A stretch of DNA of 64,000 nt from Cheilinus undulatus (GCF_018320785.1 NC_054867.1:54105776-54169775); one strand, 5' to 3'; shown: positions 1 through 12,835, counted from the first letter of the stretch. Numbers and translations are program-made. The notes: generated from the letters alone by a model not told the origin.

Positions 1-177
1 ATAAACAACCAGGACAGTAGTTGTAGTAAGATTAGGTAACTTTTAGTTTATATTAATACATTCTCGCAACATATCTTCAAGGTTACACAACATATGATAT
101 GCAGGTATTCAGTATTAACTTGTCTGGTAATTTGCATGTTTTCTGCTGGACATTTTTAACGGTTATACAGAAACACA
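1..177. other. AT-rich flank, nothing recognised
   Basis: AT-rich sequence with no open frame of note and no repeat that I can match elsewhere in the window. It lies just left of the first Tc1-like relic. Confidence 0.4.
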
Positions 178-707
178 GCCTTCAACTCAGGCTGAAGTCT
201 AGTAGGGACAACCTGGAGAAGGATTATGAAGACTGAAAGTGTGTCCTTTAGTCAGGTGAAACTAAACTAGAGCTCTTTGACCACAGAGATGTTGGAGATG
301 TTTGGAGAAAGAAGGGAGAGGCGTATCACCCAGAGAACAGCGTCCCCACAGTGAAACGTGGTGGTGGGAGGATTTTGCTGTGGGGATGCTTCAGTGAGTC
401 TGGAACTGGAAACCTTGTCAAGATGTAAGGAACCATGAAGAAATAAGGAACCTGGGTTGTCGCTTTTTCTTCCAACATGACAACAACACAAAACATTTGT
501 CACTTCTGGTGAAGAACTACCTTCGGAATACCAAAGTGAGCGTTACTGAACGGCCTGCACAAAGCCAACTGAAAACCTGTGGGGTGAACCGAAGACCAAA
601 GTCCATGCCAGAAGACCATCAGATCTGGAGGAGCTGGAGAGATTGGTCAAAGAAGAATGTGCTGGGATTCCTCAGGAGACTGTCAGAGACTAAAACTACA
701 AAAAACG

Positions 708-1354
708 TGATGAAACGCCTGGCTCTGCATGTTTCCTCTCTCCCTGCTCTCTCTGATCTCCCTCCTCCCCCTACCTGTGTGGCTTCAGCACACCTGTGTG
801 CTGTTAGCACTCAGGGTGGAGGAGGGGGAGAGGAACATGGCAGAGCAGAGCTGAGCCAGGCACCGTGACACTCATGGACAAGCGAGTGAGGAGGTTTGAT
901 TTGATTTCATTAACCTTCTCTTTTCGTTGAGTATTAGTTAATTCAGTTTATCCTAGTGTTTTGGTTATCCCGTTCTTTCTTTTCCCCCATACATGTTTAG
1001 ATTGTTGGGTTTTGTTATTTTAGTTTGGCTGTAGTCGTTGGTAGTCCTGTTTTCCTGTGTTTTCTTTTCTTGATTAAATAGTTTGTTCTTTTGGGTTAGG
1101 TAGTTTAAGTTAGGGGTGGTGGCTGGTCCAATGGCCCATTGCGTGGTTAGCCAGTCCACCACCCCTCTTTTGTTCTTTTTGGCTGCAGCCCTTTTGATTT
1201 CATTGATTTAGTTAATGTTTAGTTAATTAATTAATTGTTGCCCAATTAAATAAAGTTTGGATTGTTGTTTTGAAACTCAAATCTTTTGTCTGTGTCTCTT
1301 TTGGTGCGAGCCGTATTTTTTCCTGGTTAAAATTCATTTTTAAGAGGCTGTAAC
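708..1354 (+). repeat. 5' LTR of the Ty3/gypsy-like element
   Basis: Direct repeat of 6773-7384. The shared part begins at 'cgcctggctctg' and ends 'gaggctgtaaca'. A purine-rich 'ggtggaggagggggagagg' stretch lies inside both copies. I count only a handful of base substitutions between the two LTRs plus one ~50-base length difference. Confidence 0.85.
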
Positions 1355-4300
1355 ATATATGAAGGCTCGCCAAAAATGTGTGTTTTTCATATTTTTGTGA
1401 CGTTTTTGTAGGCTTTGTTTAAGCACCTAAGTATCATCAGTATCAGTATTTGTTAGTTGCTTTGCGTGTTTTTTTGGTAAACTGTATCATTTGTAGTTGC
1501 AGTTTTTGCTCCATGTTAATTTGTGTTTTATTTAACTGGAGATTTAATGTAACCGTTACTTTGATACTTCGATTGTTTACCTTTGTGTTAAGCACGTTTC
1601 GCCTACTTTTTTGTAACTTTGTTTCCGTGTATTTTTTTAGTCATTTTTTGGACGCGTATCGTTGGACACAGCTTCCGTGTTTGTCTCAGAATTTTTGAGT
1701 GTGTGCTCTGCCATCTCTGCTCTCATTAGATTTTTTTTGTGTAGCGGCTAAATTTTCTCTGGCTGTAGAGAAAGTTGTAAACTTGTTCTCATTTGCAAAA
1801 ACTTGTTAAACTTAAAATGGAGTTTAATATTGATGAGTTTGTGGCTCATCTGAGCCTTGATATATAAAACCGTTTTAAAAAAGAACAGTTATTTACTCTT
1901 GCTAATCATTTTGGTGTTAATATTTCAAAACAAAGTAAGAAGCAAGTGTTAAAATCTGAGATAATTGCCGCTTTGTCTAAAAAGGGAGCGCTGAATATTG
2001 ATCCGGCTGTCTCAGCCTTCAGCACACCTGCTCTGCAGCCTGATTCTGGTGATTTGCTCCGGATTAAAGAGCTAGAGCTCGACATGTGCCGCTTAGCTCT
2101 AAAAGAAAAAGAACTAGATAATGAAAAAGAACTTAAAGAAAAACAATTAAACTTTGAATTTGAGTTTCGAAAAATGGAGTTTGATTTAAAGCAATCTTTT
2201 AAGACTTCACCCTCATAGTGGTGACTTTGATTTAAATAAATATATTCGTTTAGTCGCGCAATTTAACGACAAAGATGTTGATCGTTATTTTTGTCATGTT
2301 TGACCGTGTTGCTAACACTTAAATGGCCTAAAAATGTGTGGACCTTGCTATTGTAGTCAGTATTTACTGGTAAAGCTCAAGATGCTTACGCTTCCATGTC
2401 TCCTGACAGCTGTCTTGATTACGAAAAAGTAAAATGTGCTGTGCTGCGCGCTTATGAACTAGTACCGGAAGCTTATAGACAAAAATTCCATAGGTTTAAG
2501 AAAGCTGAAAATCAAACTTGCTGTGAATTTGGTCGTGTAAAAGAATCCCTGTTTGATCGTTGCTGTCAGTCAAAGCATGTAGATGATTTTGAAAAACTGA
2601 GAAATCTGATTCTTTTAGAAGAATTCAAAAATTGTCTTCCCGACAGGATTGCCACCTACATAAACGAACGAAAAGTAACAACCATTTCTGACGCAGCTGT
2701 GCTCGCAGACGAGAAAATTCTACCTCACAGGGACAGCTTTAAAGGTTTTCTTCTTCGTTTGGGCGCAGCGCTAGTACAGCTAAACCTTTCATGTTTGCAG
2801 CTAAACAAAACTCTCAGGCAGAGATTAAAAACGGTAACAGGGAGGCTGCAGATGCTAAAGATAAGACTGTGCTTTTATTGTACGAAGCGTGGTCACACAA
2901 TTAATCAGTGTTTTGCTCTGAATAAAAAAACCAAGACAGCAAAAGCAGTTAACTTAATGAAAACTTTACCCTGTGTCAAGTGGATCCAGATTTGAGGTAT
3001 AAGTTCAGCCCCCTAGACCCCTTCTATCAGGCAAGACCGTTTACAGAGAGAAGATTTGGGCCCCCATTGGGTTATCAGAATGGGCCTCAAAAGAGGGGGA
3101 GGGGTCGACAGGGTTTTAGGCCTCACAGAGGGGAGAGAGGACGGCAGGGCAGAGCTGAAGGTAATCAGGGTAACAGAAAGGGAGGCCGGAGGAAGGATGA
3201 TAACAGGCCAGAGCAGTAACAGAGGAGCACTTGCTTACCTTAAGTATAATCAAAAACAGCTTAAGCAGCACAGCATTTACTAACCAGGGCATAAGTATTA
3301 CGTTTCAATCAAATCATATAGTTTAAGTGACAAGTTGTAGTAAAAAGTGCTTGCATGTAACAAAAAGGGGAAGTTCAGCGAGAGGATTGTGGCTTTGCAG
3401 GTAAGGCCAGTTTGAAAAGGGGAAGCTGTTAGGAGAAAGTGGAAATTTTTGCCCTGAAAAAGTGGAAGTAACCTAACGGCAGTTGAGGTGGAAAGGTACA
3501 GAGTGTTCGTTTGTAATCAAGTAGCAGCATTACGTAGGGACAATAGTGTTGAGTCATGGCAGGGGGGGGATTATGGAACAGTGAATATGGGGGGGGAACA
3601 GGAAACATGTAGCCCCATATAAGGATAGAGAAGAGTATGCAAATATGGAAATTATGAATAATGTAGCAGCTCTTATCGACCCCAATGATGTTAAAACTGA
3701 CCTTGAAATGTATGCTCCCTTCATGATGAAAGGTTTGGTCTCACTGACTGATGGGGGTCCAAAAGTTCCTATAAACATCCTGAGAGACAGCGCTGCTTCA
3801 CAGTCAGTCCTTTTACAAGGAGTTTTACCGCTGTCAGAAAAATCCTCGACTAATCCCAGTGCGTTAGTTTAGGGATTTAGGGTTTGTGGCGCTTCTGCTT
3901 CAGACCATCCATCTGGTGTCAGATCTGGTTTAGGGGAAGGTAGTAGTGGGTGTTAAATCTCAGTTTCTCATAGACGGGGTGTCCCTTATCTTGGGCAATG
4001 ATTTGGCCGGGGGTAAAGTCCTTCTAAATCCTGAAGTCACTGCTGTTCCCATTTCAGAGCACCCAGACGAGTTGGCGCAGAAATTTCCTGATGTGTTTTC
4101 TGTCTGTCCTGTCGCCCGCGCCATGTCCGAAAAACAAAAACAGGACTTGCTTAACAATAGTGACATAGATTGAGCTGACAGCTTCATGGCTAATGATAAA
4201 AATGTGACCTGTTCATCAGTAGCCTCTCCTGCTCCTTCTCATCCCGTGGTTGCTCCTGCAGCCCCGTTGTTAGTTCCTCTGCGGCTGAGGACTTTAATGC

Positions 4301-5771
4301 TAAAGTTTACTTTTTGCAATAATAAAAAATATATATTTTTAATCTCTGACTTTTTCAAGACTTATTTTCATCATAACATTAATCCCACATTTTTAGCTCT
4401 GTTTTATTGGGGTTTTTCCCTCAGAATTAAACTAGCATAAACCAGCGATCTTGCCCCCCTCAAATACACCCCTGCACCCCTCCCCTTCCCTCACACAGCA
4501 GCTTATCCGTTTTGCTTCTGTATTTTCCTCACTATGTTTCTGTTTCTGTGTCATTATCAGTAGGCTTTATTTTATTATATCACCTTAAAATATACCTACG
4601 TTTTCTTTATTTGTTTTCACCCGTGATCTGATTTTAAAACAGCTGATCAGCTCAAGGAAGTTCTCCGACGTCAATCAGAACCAGCGCGGGAGCTTTACGG
4701 AGTTTTACCATAAATTCACAAACTAAAGGATCTACTATAACCATCTCACAAAGGAAATGTCACTAAACCTGACTGTTATCCTCTTCCTCGAATTGAAGAT
4801 TATGTAGATTATGTCGGTAGTGCTAATTATGTGACCAAACTAGATCTTCTACAAGGTTATTGGCAGGTGCCTTTGACTCCACGAGCGAAGGAAATCTCTG
4901 CATTTGTGACTCCAGACGCCTTTTTTACAGTACACAGTTATGCCATTTGGCGTGCGAAACGCCCTGGCGACCTTTCAGCGTTTGGTTAATGCTGTTTTGC
5001 GTGGGTTACCTGATTGCGAGGCTTATCTCGATGATATCGTGGTGTATTCAAGCTCGTGGGAAGATCATGTTGAGCAGCTTGGGGCAGCGCTTGCACGGCT
5101 ACGTGACGCTAATCTCACGCTTAACATGGTGAAATGTGAATTTGGTGGGCAAGTGTCTCGGCGTCAGCTTCGTCGCTTTTTGGGGATGGCGGGGTACTAC
5201 CGCAGCTTCTGTAAAAACTTCTCTGCTATCGCCGCCCCGCTCACCAACCTCCTCAGCCCTAAACGGCGCTTCCACTGGTCGGATGATTGTCAGCGTGCGT
5301 TTGACTGCGTGAAAGCACTGATATCCAATGGCCCAGTCTTAGCTGCACCTGCATGTGATCGCCCTTTTAAGCTTGCTGTTGACGCAAGTGAGGCAGGAGC
5401 TGGTGCTGTCCTCCTGCAGGATGACGAAAACGGATTTGAGCACCCAGTCTCCTATTTTTCCAAAAAAGTTCAACCGTCAGCAGCGTGTTTACTCCACAAT
5501 CGAGAGAGAGGCATTCGCCCTAGTTTTGGCTTTAAACCACTTTGAAGTATACGTCGGTTCATCAAATTGTCCCGTTATTGTGAACACAGAGCACAATCCT
5601 CTTGTTTTCAGAAATCAAATGAGAAACTCTAACCAAAGAATAATGCGCTGGTCCCTTCTGTTACAGTCATTTAATTTAGAGATCAAGCACATTAAAGGCA
5701 TTAAAAACGTATTGGCAGACGCGCTGTGTCGTTTATGTGGAATGTATGTTTGGGCAAACATAATCCATCTT

Positions 5772-6772
5772 TAGTTTAGTTTAGTTTAGTTTAGTTCGGT
5801 CAAGAAGACTCAGTTGCACTACATAAAGTGAAAATTAACGTTGGGTTACTGCTATTTCTGCACTGACACCAAACAATCAACAACAACAAAAATAAAACCA
5901 ACAAAACAAATAAGACAACGGGACTGAAAAGGTGTAGGCTGAAGCCCTCACTTATTTCACCTACCCTTTTCAAATTCATCTTTTACTCAGCTTTCCTTTA
6001 TATTTATATAACACAATAAGATAAACATAACTAAATACTTATTCATCATACATAGACCCTTTGTCTATCAAAGCATATTATGTGTTCACACCACAGTTCT
6101 GTACTTCACAATCATCTTTTGTTTAAATCATTTTTTAAACCTACCTGTTCGACAGTCTGTCCTTTCTGTGTCTAATCCATTCCACAGACTAACTCCATAC
6201 ACTGAAACACATCTCAGTTTAACATCAGATCTGCTCTTTGTTTTTGTGAACACACAACTCCCCCTCAGTTCATACTCCCACTCTCTAATCTGAAACAGCC
6301 TCTGGATACAATCTGGTAACATCTTATTGTATGCCTTGTACATCAGTGAGGCTATTCTCAAATCAACAATTTCACAAAATTTTAGAACCTGCAGATTTAT
6401 AAATAATTTGTGTGTTGGTTCTCGATAATCTGCTCGGTTTATGAGCCTGATCGCTTTCTTTTGAAGCAAAAAAATTGGATTTGTGATCGTTTTATATGTT
6501 CTTCCCCAAACTTCCACAGAGTAAGTAAGGTATGGAAGTATGAAAGAACAATACAACATATGCAATGAATTTCAATTAAGAACATCTTTGGTGTTATACA
6601 ATATAGCGACTAACTTTGATATTTCAGTATTAATGCAATTAACCTGAGGTTTCCAACACAGTTTGTGGTCTATGACAACTCCTAAGAATTTATTCTCATA
6701 AACCCGTTCTATTTCAATATCATCTATCAGAACTTTTACATTAGCATGGTTTTTCCGATGTTAGGGTGGGGG
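5772..6772 (-). mobile_element. 5'-truncated LINE fragment (CR1/L2-type RT end) inside the LTR element
   Basis: Read on the minus strand, 6760-6570 encodes 'FLGVVIDHKLCWKP', the conserved block after the RT catalytic core. 6565-6128 then encodes the C-terminal RT tail, with 'YCSFILPYLTYSVEVWG' and 'LLQKKAIRLINRADYREPT', as in CR1/L2-like fish LINEs. The 3' end at about 5772 carries a (TTTAG)n pentamer tail on the + strand, a usual way for this group to end. The piece is 5'-truncated at the LTR boundary. A copy within a retroelement with near-identical LTRs must itself be young. Confidence 0.75.
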
Positions 6773-7384
6773 TGTTACGTGCGCCTGGCTCTGCATGTTT
6801 CCTCTCTCCCTGCTCTCTCTGATCTCCCTCCTCCCCCTACCTGTGTGGCTTCAGCACACCTGTGTGCTGTTAGCACTCAGGGTGGAGGAGGGGGAGAGGA
6901 ACATGGCAGAGCAGAGCTGAGCCAGGCACCGTGACACTCATGGACAAGCGAGTGAGGAGGTTTGATTTGATTTCATTAACCTTCTCTTTTCGTTGAGTAT
7001 TAGTTAATTCAGTTTATCCTAGTGTTTTGGTTATCCCGTTCTTTCTTTTCCCCCATACATGTTTAGATTGTTGGGTTTTGTTATTTTAGTTTGGCTGTAG
7101 TCGTCGGTAGTCCTGTTTTCCTGTGTTTTCTTTTCTTGATTAAATAGTTTGTTCTTTTGGGTTAGGTAGTTTTAGTTAGGGGTGGTGGCTGGTCCAATGG
7201 CCCATTGCGTGGTTAGCCAGTCCACCACCCCTCTTTTGTTCTTTTTGGCCGGCGGCTGCAGCCCTTTTGATGATGTTTTGAAACTCAAATCTTTTGTCTG
7301 TGTCCTTTTACATGTTATGGTCTCTTTTGATGCAAGCCTTATTTTTTCCTGGTTAAAATTAATAATTTTTAAGAGGCTGTAACA
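6773..7384 (+). repeat. 3' LTR of the Ty3/gypsy-like element
   Basis: Begins TGTTACG and ends TGTAACA, the canonical TG...CA form with short inverted ends. It is immediately followed by 'gttacccag', where the host Tc1 relic resumes. Confidence 0.85.
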
Positions 7385-7636
7385 GTTACCCAGAAAAAAA
7401 AGATGCTTTTGACTGTTAGCACCAGGGGGGCTAATAATTTCGACCCTGGTAGTTCTTGGTTTTTGTGAAATGTTTTAATTTCTGTGTGCAAAGTAAAATA
7501 ATTTCAGCATCCAAAATAAAACTAGGATGTTTGGGAAAGTTGTGTTAAAACGTCTTTGCTTTTTTTGACAGCGCTTGAGAAATACATTTAAATCAATGAA
7601 ATTGTCATGGGGGGCTAATGATTTTGTCCTCATGTG

Positions 7637-8623
7637 TTTGTTTACAAACTTGATACAGGAAATGACAGAAAAATCTCCACAAACCTCACCACCCATCGCT
7701 GGTTGAGACATGCCCACAACAGATGTTCTGCCCTAACATGAGTCACCCTCAACTGTGAGCCAAGAGAGGATACTGGAGTGGAAAAAGGGGAGGTTACAGC
7801 TTAGAGACTTTTTCAGGGAATTCATGATTTTCCAAATCAGACCACGAGTGTCGTCAACATCTGACAGGCTGAATAAGTTTATGTGAGAAAACAATGGTAC
7901 AAAGACAGAGGACCAGAGCAAATCATTTTTCTTCTACCCCAGCCTCATTTGGGGTAGAAGAAAAGGATCAAGACTGCGAGGTGAAGTACAGCATCACTTC
8001 TCTACAGTTTTCCTGTTCTGCTTTCTTCTGGGACTGAGTTTGGAGAGTGCTGCAGGAAAAGGACTCTTTTCACCACTGGTGGATTGTTTCCCTGACGACT
8101 GCCATCTTGGGGTGGATAAGCATTCTTCCCAACTGTGGATTTTTGTTTGGGACAGAGTTGTTTTTACTCTCCAGCCACAGAGGGCTAGGATTATTTCTAA
8201 GGATTTTGTACAAGATTTTGACATTTGACTTTATCTTTAAGTTCTCTGATCCCACAAGTTTAGTGTAGTTTACATCCAAGGTTCCTATAGTTTATTCTAG
8301 CCAACAAATATAACAGACCCTTGGGATTTTTTTTTTTGTATAAATCTCTAAACTCATTTCCTAACACATTCACCAAGAGCAAAGGTTCATAGAGGAGAGC
8401 TGCTGTTAACTGATGCGTTTAATGTTGGTATTCAGCCCAAGACTGCTGGATTGAGTGCTGCATTACTAGAAGTAGGGTAGACAACAGGAAGGGGGCGGTC
8501 AGGGAGTAAGGCAAGTCTCCTCACCTCCAGCTTAGAAAAGAACAATTTCCTCTGTCAGCAATACTGATAGAGACCATAGCTGAGAGACAGAGAGCCTCAG
8601 TCACCAACGATCTCACCTGGACG
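7637..8623 (+). promoter_or_regulatory. Conserved 5' block of MS4A copy 1
   Basis: Highly similar blocks precede every gene copy: 18666-19663, 34286-35182, 40451-41320, 51916-52668, and 63536 to the window end. Landmarks are 'ccctcaactgtgagccaag', the 'gggactgagtttggagag' region and 'cattcaccaagagcaaagg'. The last ~50 bases before the ATG ('gagagacagagagcctcag') are the most constant and are probably 5' UTR. I cannot place the transcription start. The minus strand stays open for 76 codons here in copies 1 and 2, but not consistently elsewhere, so I treat the block as non-coding. Confidence 0.5.
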
Positions 8624-9090
8624 ATGTCATCGGCAGTTGAAACCACATCAGGTGGCCTGGTGGTGGTCACCCAGGTGTTACCATCTAATCAACCCCAACC
8701 CCAGGATGTTCAACAGGCGAGTCCGAGGATGCAGAGGTTCATCCTGGCATACCCGCTGGCTGTTGGGGTGAGTTAATTTACTGTAAAAAAGTGTTTTTTT
8801 TGTTTTTTTTTGTGTGTGTGTGTGTGTGTGTTTGTTTTGTTTGTTTGTTTTTGTCAAGATTTAATGTTTTTGTGACAACTGACATTCAGGAGTTTGCTTA
8901 TATTTGATTTGATTTTGGTTTGAATTTTTCTGTTAGACATTAGAGACATTAAAAATGAAATGATCAGAGTCTACGGTAGACGATCACATGATGGATATGT
9001 CCATAACTAGAGTCATATCAGCTGATTGGAGCAGGAAGTCTAATTAAAATCATCATCAAAGATCATTTGAAAGTCACCTGATTTACCCTT

Positions 9091-9477
9091 ATGAGGCTTA
9101 GAGGGCCTCATCACAGGCTTAGAGGGCCTCATCACAGGCTCTGAGGGCCTCATCACAGGCTTAGAGGGCCTCATCACAGGCTCTGAGGGCCTCATCACAG
9201 GCTTAGAGGGCCTCATCACAGGCTCTGAGGGCCTCATCACAGGCTTAGAGGGCCTCATCACAGGCTTAGAGGGCCTCATCACAGGCTTAGAGGGCCTCAT
9301 CACAGGCTCTGAGGGCCTCATCACAGGCTTAGAGGGCCTCATCACAGGCTTAGAGGGCCTCATCACAGGCTTAGAGGGCCTCATCACAGGCTTAGAGGGC
9401 CTCATCACAGGCTCTGAGGGCCTCATCACAGGCTTAGAGGGCCTCATCACAGGCTTAGAGGGCCTCATCACAGGCTC
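9091..9477. repeat. 21-bp minisatellite in intron 1 of copy 1
   Basis: About 18 units of 'ggcttagagggcctcatcaca', with two alternating forms (gcttag / gctctg). Because the period is a multiple of three, the minus strand stays open as [P-V-M-R-P-S-K/E] repeated 18 times. A short decayed version lies in copy 2 (20190-20688). No such repeat is seen in copies 3-5. Confidence 0.95.
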
Positions 9478-10129
9478 AGGGAATTGCTTTTGAAGAATCA
9501 CACCAAATAAGCACAACAAAGCAAAACAAAACAGAACAAAAGTGATGATGGATAGTAATGTGGAAGTTAAACTCATTCTTATGTTGACTGTTTAGTATTT
9601 TCTTTGGGAATAACTGACTACCATCAAGGTTCGGTTACTTATGTATGCTGTTTTATGTCTACTGTAGTGGACACATCATATCTTTAAAAGAAAAACTTTT
9701 TTGTTACAAAAAAATGTTCTAATTACTGTACAAAGACTGGGGAATTTTAGAAAACAGGTGTTTGGACATTTTTTTTTCTCCTGGTAGTCAGGAGGATATT
9801 ACACACCTGACATGTCTGATCAGATGTTTAACACTGTAGAAAATTTGTTTGAACTGTCTCATTCTAGCAAGTCTAAACTTGGAAAAACTTTAAAACGTGA
9901 ATGTACAAGAAATAATTCTAGAGAGAAATTTTTTTTTTTGTTCTCTGCCATCTGAGCTGTGTGAGAACAGGAGTCAATTTATCTGTGTGTCCTACTGATT
10001 CAGGAAGAAGAAACACTGGAACATTCTCCCTTGTGGAAAAGTTCCCAGAATGCAAAGCACCAAGAGTCAGAGGTCAAAAAATAAAACCAAATAACTGTGA
10101 AAACATGAAAAACAAAATCTTCTAACAGT

Positions 10130-10382
10130 ACTTAGTTCACAAGAAATAGTATCCAGTATTTAGTTTACATGATAGAGGATCCAGTATTTAGTTTACATGA
10201 TAGAGTAGACAGTATTTAGTTTACATGATAGAGTAGACAGTATTTAGTTTACATGATAGAGTAGACAGTATTTAGTTTACATGATAGAGTAGACAGTATT
10301 TAGTTTACATGATAGAGTAGACAGTATTTAGTTTACATGATAGAGTATACAGTATTTAGTTTACATGATAGAGTATACAGTG
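10130..10382. repeat. 28-bp minisatellite, about 9 units (intron 1, copy 1)
   Basis: Tandem copies of a 28-base unit, 'cagtatttagtttacatgat' plus 'agagtaga'. It ends about 105 bases before exon 2. The same array is found in copies 2, 4 and 5 at very different lengths. Confidence 0.95.
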
Positions 10383-12164
10383 TATAGATTATAACTTACA
10401 GCATTTCTGTTTTCAGCTGTGCTATGAGGTACACATTTTAAAAACAGCATGAATTGTTTATTTGTTCTTCTTCTGTGGTGTCTGCAGACGGTTCAGATCA
10501 TGATCGGCATCTTTGTCCTCTTGTCTGGTATCACCATGGTTGGTTAAGGGGTCACTTTTGGAGTGTACAGCGGTTTCTTTGTGTGTGGTGCCGGCTTTGT
10601 GAGTATTCATAATTTTTTCTTTAACAATCATATTTTTATATAACAGACTAATTCAATACAACAGGACTAAATATTTGTCTTTTAAAATTGTTTAAATATT
10701 AAAAGCATCACACAATATCCTTAAGTTGAAAAATCACTCAAACATGTCATTCACTAAAAGTTCGATTAAATTACAAACAACATCTTTTGAGAATGTGATA
10801 AATGAAGTAAACTGATTTTTAAATATGTTGCAAATAAAAAACATTTAATTAAATATTTTTTAATTAAAAGAATAAAACAATAAATCATCTTTAATGAAAC
10901 GTTAACGAATTATCCATGATTTAACAAAAAAAATGTTTAGGTTAAGCTTTTGGATAATACGCAGTTAAAATAATGTTGAAATATATTTTATAATTATTTA
11001 GATGCAGAGAGATATTTCTTTTTTTTTCAAGAAAAATAATTAAACATTTTAATCAATTACCATTTTTATTTCTTTAATTTTTTTTAATTTTCCAGAAATT
11101 TGGGAGCAGTAAATTAATTCAGGTATTGATATTTAGCTTTTTCTAATGTTCAATAAAGAGTTTGAGAGTATTTTTCTGAAAAAAAAAAAAAAATCTGTCA
11201 ACCTAAAATGAGGTTTGTTTATATTCTGACATATCTGACATTCATATATTTCAGAGGAATATTCTGTCTAAATAATCATCTTTTCAACAGTCAAACTAAT
11301 TCTGTGTTAAAGTTCATCGTTTATTCAGTGTTGTTTTGTGTCCCGTTCTCAGTACATCACCTCCGGTGCGCTCACAGTGGCTGCTGGGAAATCTCTCAGT
11401 CACCGTCTGGTGAGTGACTTCCTGTTGTCCAGAATCCTGTTACTTCCTGTGTGTGTTGCTGTCATGTGATTGTTAAAATCATGAGAATCAGTGTAGGTTT
11501 CCCAGCTTCATTTCATGTCATCTATATGAACACACTTTTTTTTTTTTCATTGATTTCTGGCCTGTATTTGGCATGTCTCTCTGTCTGTTTCTTAATCAGA
11601 TATTCTCATCCTGTCCTGTGCTGTCTGACCTTCATTTAGCCGTCTGTGACCTCTAATATAGATATTATTGTTGTACCTGTCTGGCTCTGTCTTTCCTCTC
11701 ATGTGTCTCTTCTCTCCCAGGTCAACACTGCTTTGAGTTTCAACGTGGTTTCCTCGGTATCAGCAGTTTCCGCCCTTGTCCTGTACAGTCACAATGTCAT
11801 ATTAGGGTCCATTTTAATTCGGGGACATCACCTCATGGTAATTTATATAAATGATATTTATTACATCTGCAGGATAATCAGAGCTGAAATACCTAAAAAA
11901 TGTGAAAATTTTAAAGACAGCTATCATCTCTGCATGGTTCCTCTAAATTTCACACACACCTCTGATCAAAGTGATGTTTAACATAAAACAACAACACAAA
12001 GAAAAATGAAGGTGGAATAACATCAATGACACAACAGAAGAGTCAGACAGAGAGCAGGGAAGAGGACCAGAGGAGGACAAGAAGATCCAGAATTATCATC
12101 AAGATCAACAGCTGCTGCAACCATATCAACATTTATACCATCTTCATCTTCAACAGCATAATCA

Positions 12165-12220
12165 TCACTACATTTAACTTTATCATCATCATCATCATCA
12201 TCATCATCGTCATTTTAATC
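12165..12220. repeat. ATC/ATT trinucleotide-rich tract, intron 4 copy 1
   Basis: A run of 'atcatcatc' within intron 4, also present in copies 2, 4 and 5 at 24125, 48835 and 57360. A C-homopolymer follows at about 12393-12406. Confidence 0.8.
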
Positions 12221-12624
12221 AGTCTCATTTAGGTGTTCAGCAGAGCTTTGTTGTCAGCCTCTTGATTATCTAAACAGATTCTGCAGGTCAAACTGGTTTT
12301 GTTAAATCTTTCCTAGACCTCCATCAGGTAATGAGGTGGATTACAGGTTATTCTAATCTTTAGTTTTTTACCAACAAAGGAAAAAAAACAGACCCCCCCC
12401 CCCCCCTCACCAAAACTAAACAAACGGAAAAACAACCTGTTTTTCCAATTTTCTCATTTGTGGTCAAAATCGACAAAACTGAATTATGGCTCGTTTATTT
12501 TATTTTTTCCATTTTTGGTAAAAAACGACAAAACAGAGTAACAAGAGTCTCTCCCATTTTGTGAGTCTGGTTTCAACCAGGAAATGGATCTGTCAGAAAA
12601 TATATTGATCATTACAGGTGAATC

Positions 12625-12835
12625 AGGATCAGCATCTCCAAGTCTGAGGTCCTGGTTTTCTGCTGTCTGTAGTGGATTAGTCCCCCTGGTGAGGAGTGAG
12701 TCAGAACCTGTGAAGGAGGTAAAGTATCTGGATGTTAGGGTTAAGTTTGTTCAATGAAAGGCTAAAATAAAACATGAGATTATCAGGAGGATTGGTTTAG
12801 CATCAGCAGTGACATGTCTCACTGATGATCAGGAA
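12625..12835 (+). mobile_element. Decayed LINE fragment in intron 4 (copy 1)
   Basis: Runs from 'tccaagtctgaggtcctgg' to 'aggaggattggtttagcatc'. It resembles the post-RT region of a common fish LINE whose protein reads roughly S-K-S-E...EVKYLGV...IDRRIGAAS. It is AT-rich and long dead. Orthologous fragments sit at 38065-38275 (copy 3) and 48985-49150 (copy 4). A more 3' part of what seems the same LINE is kept at 25560-25800 (copy 2) and 59105-59340 (copy 5). It therefore predates the tandem duplications. Confidence 0.5.

Larger units (their letters stand above)
708..7384 (+). mobile_element. Ty3/gypsy-like LTR retrotransposon, broken fossil
   Basis: An LTR element lying inside a Tc1 relic. 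Its direct repeats (708-1354 and 6773-7384) are nearly identical apart from short length differences, so the insertion looks young. The right repeat shows the terminal pair TGTTAC/GTAACA. Parts recognised in order: a gag-like region (about 1820-3000) with a SCAN-like capsid stretch and a CCHC zinc knuckle (C-x2-C-x4-H-x4-C near 2875-2920); an R/G-rich stretch (about 2980-3220); a protease-like piece (about 3640-3800); a reverse transcriptase (about 4780-5100, with the 'YLDDIVVYS' motif); and RNase H (about 5330-5750). A LINE fragment sits at 5772-6772. The element is clearly broken, with about ten or more breaks. Confidence 0.85.
178..7636 (+). mobile_element. Tc1-like DNA transposon relic A (interrupted)
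   Basis: The left part (about 178-707) matches the Tc1 relics at 29190, 40190 and 50632. It carries decayed pieces of the DDE transposase, including the stretch after the first catalytic Asp, the '[10 protein letters not shown]' block and the C-terminal tail. The right part (7385-7636) resumes with 'gttacccag', the base run that follows this point in the uninterrupted relic at about 29650, and ends in a 3' tail containing 'ggggggctaat' and 'attttgtcctca'. The middle (708-7384) is an LTR retroelement inserted into it. The transposase frame is riddled with changes, so the relic is dead. Confidence 0.75.

Noticed and set aside
8040-8279. Open frames on both strands in the conserved 5' block (also at 19068-19307, 34504-34914, 52237-52447)
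   Set aside because: They recur only because the block is duplicated. They are not conserved in frame across all copies, and show no protein motif.
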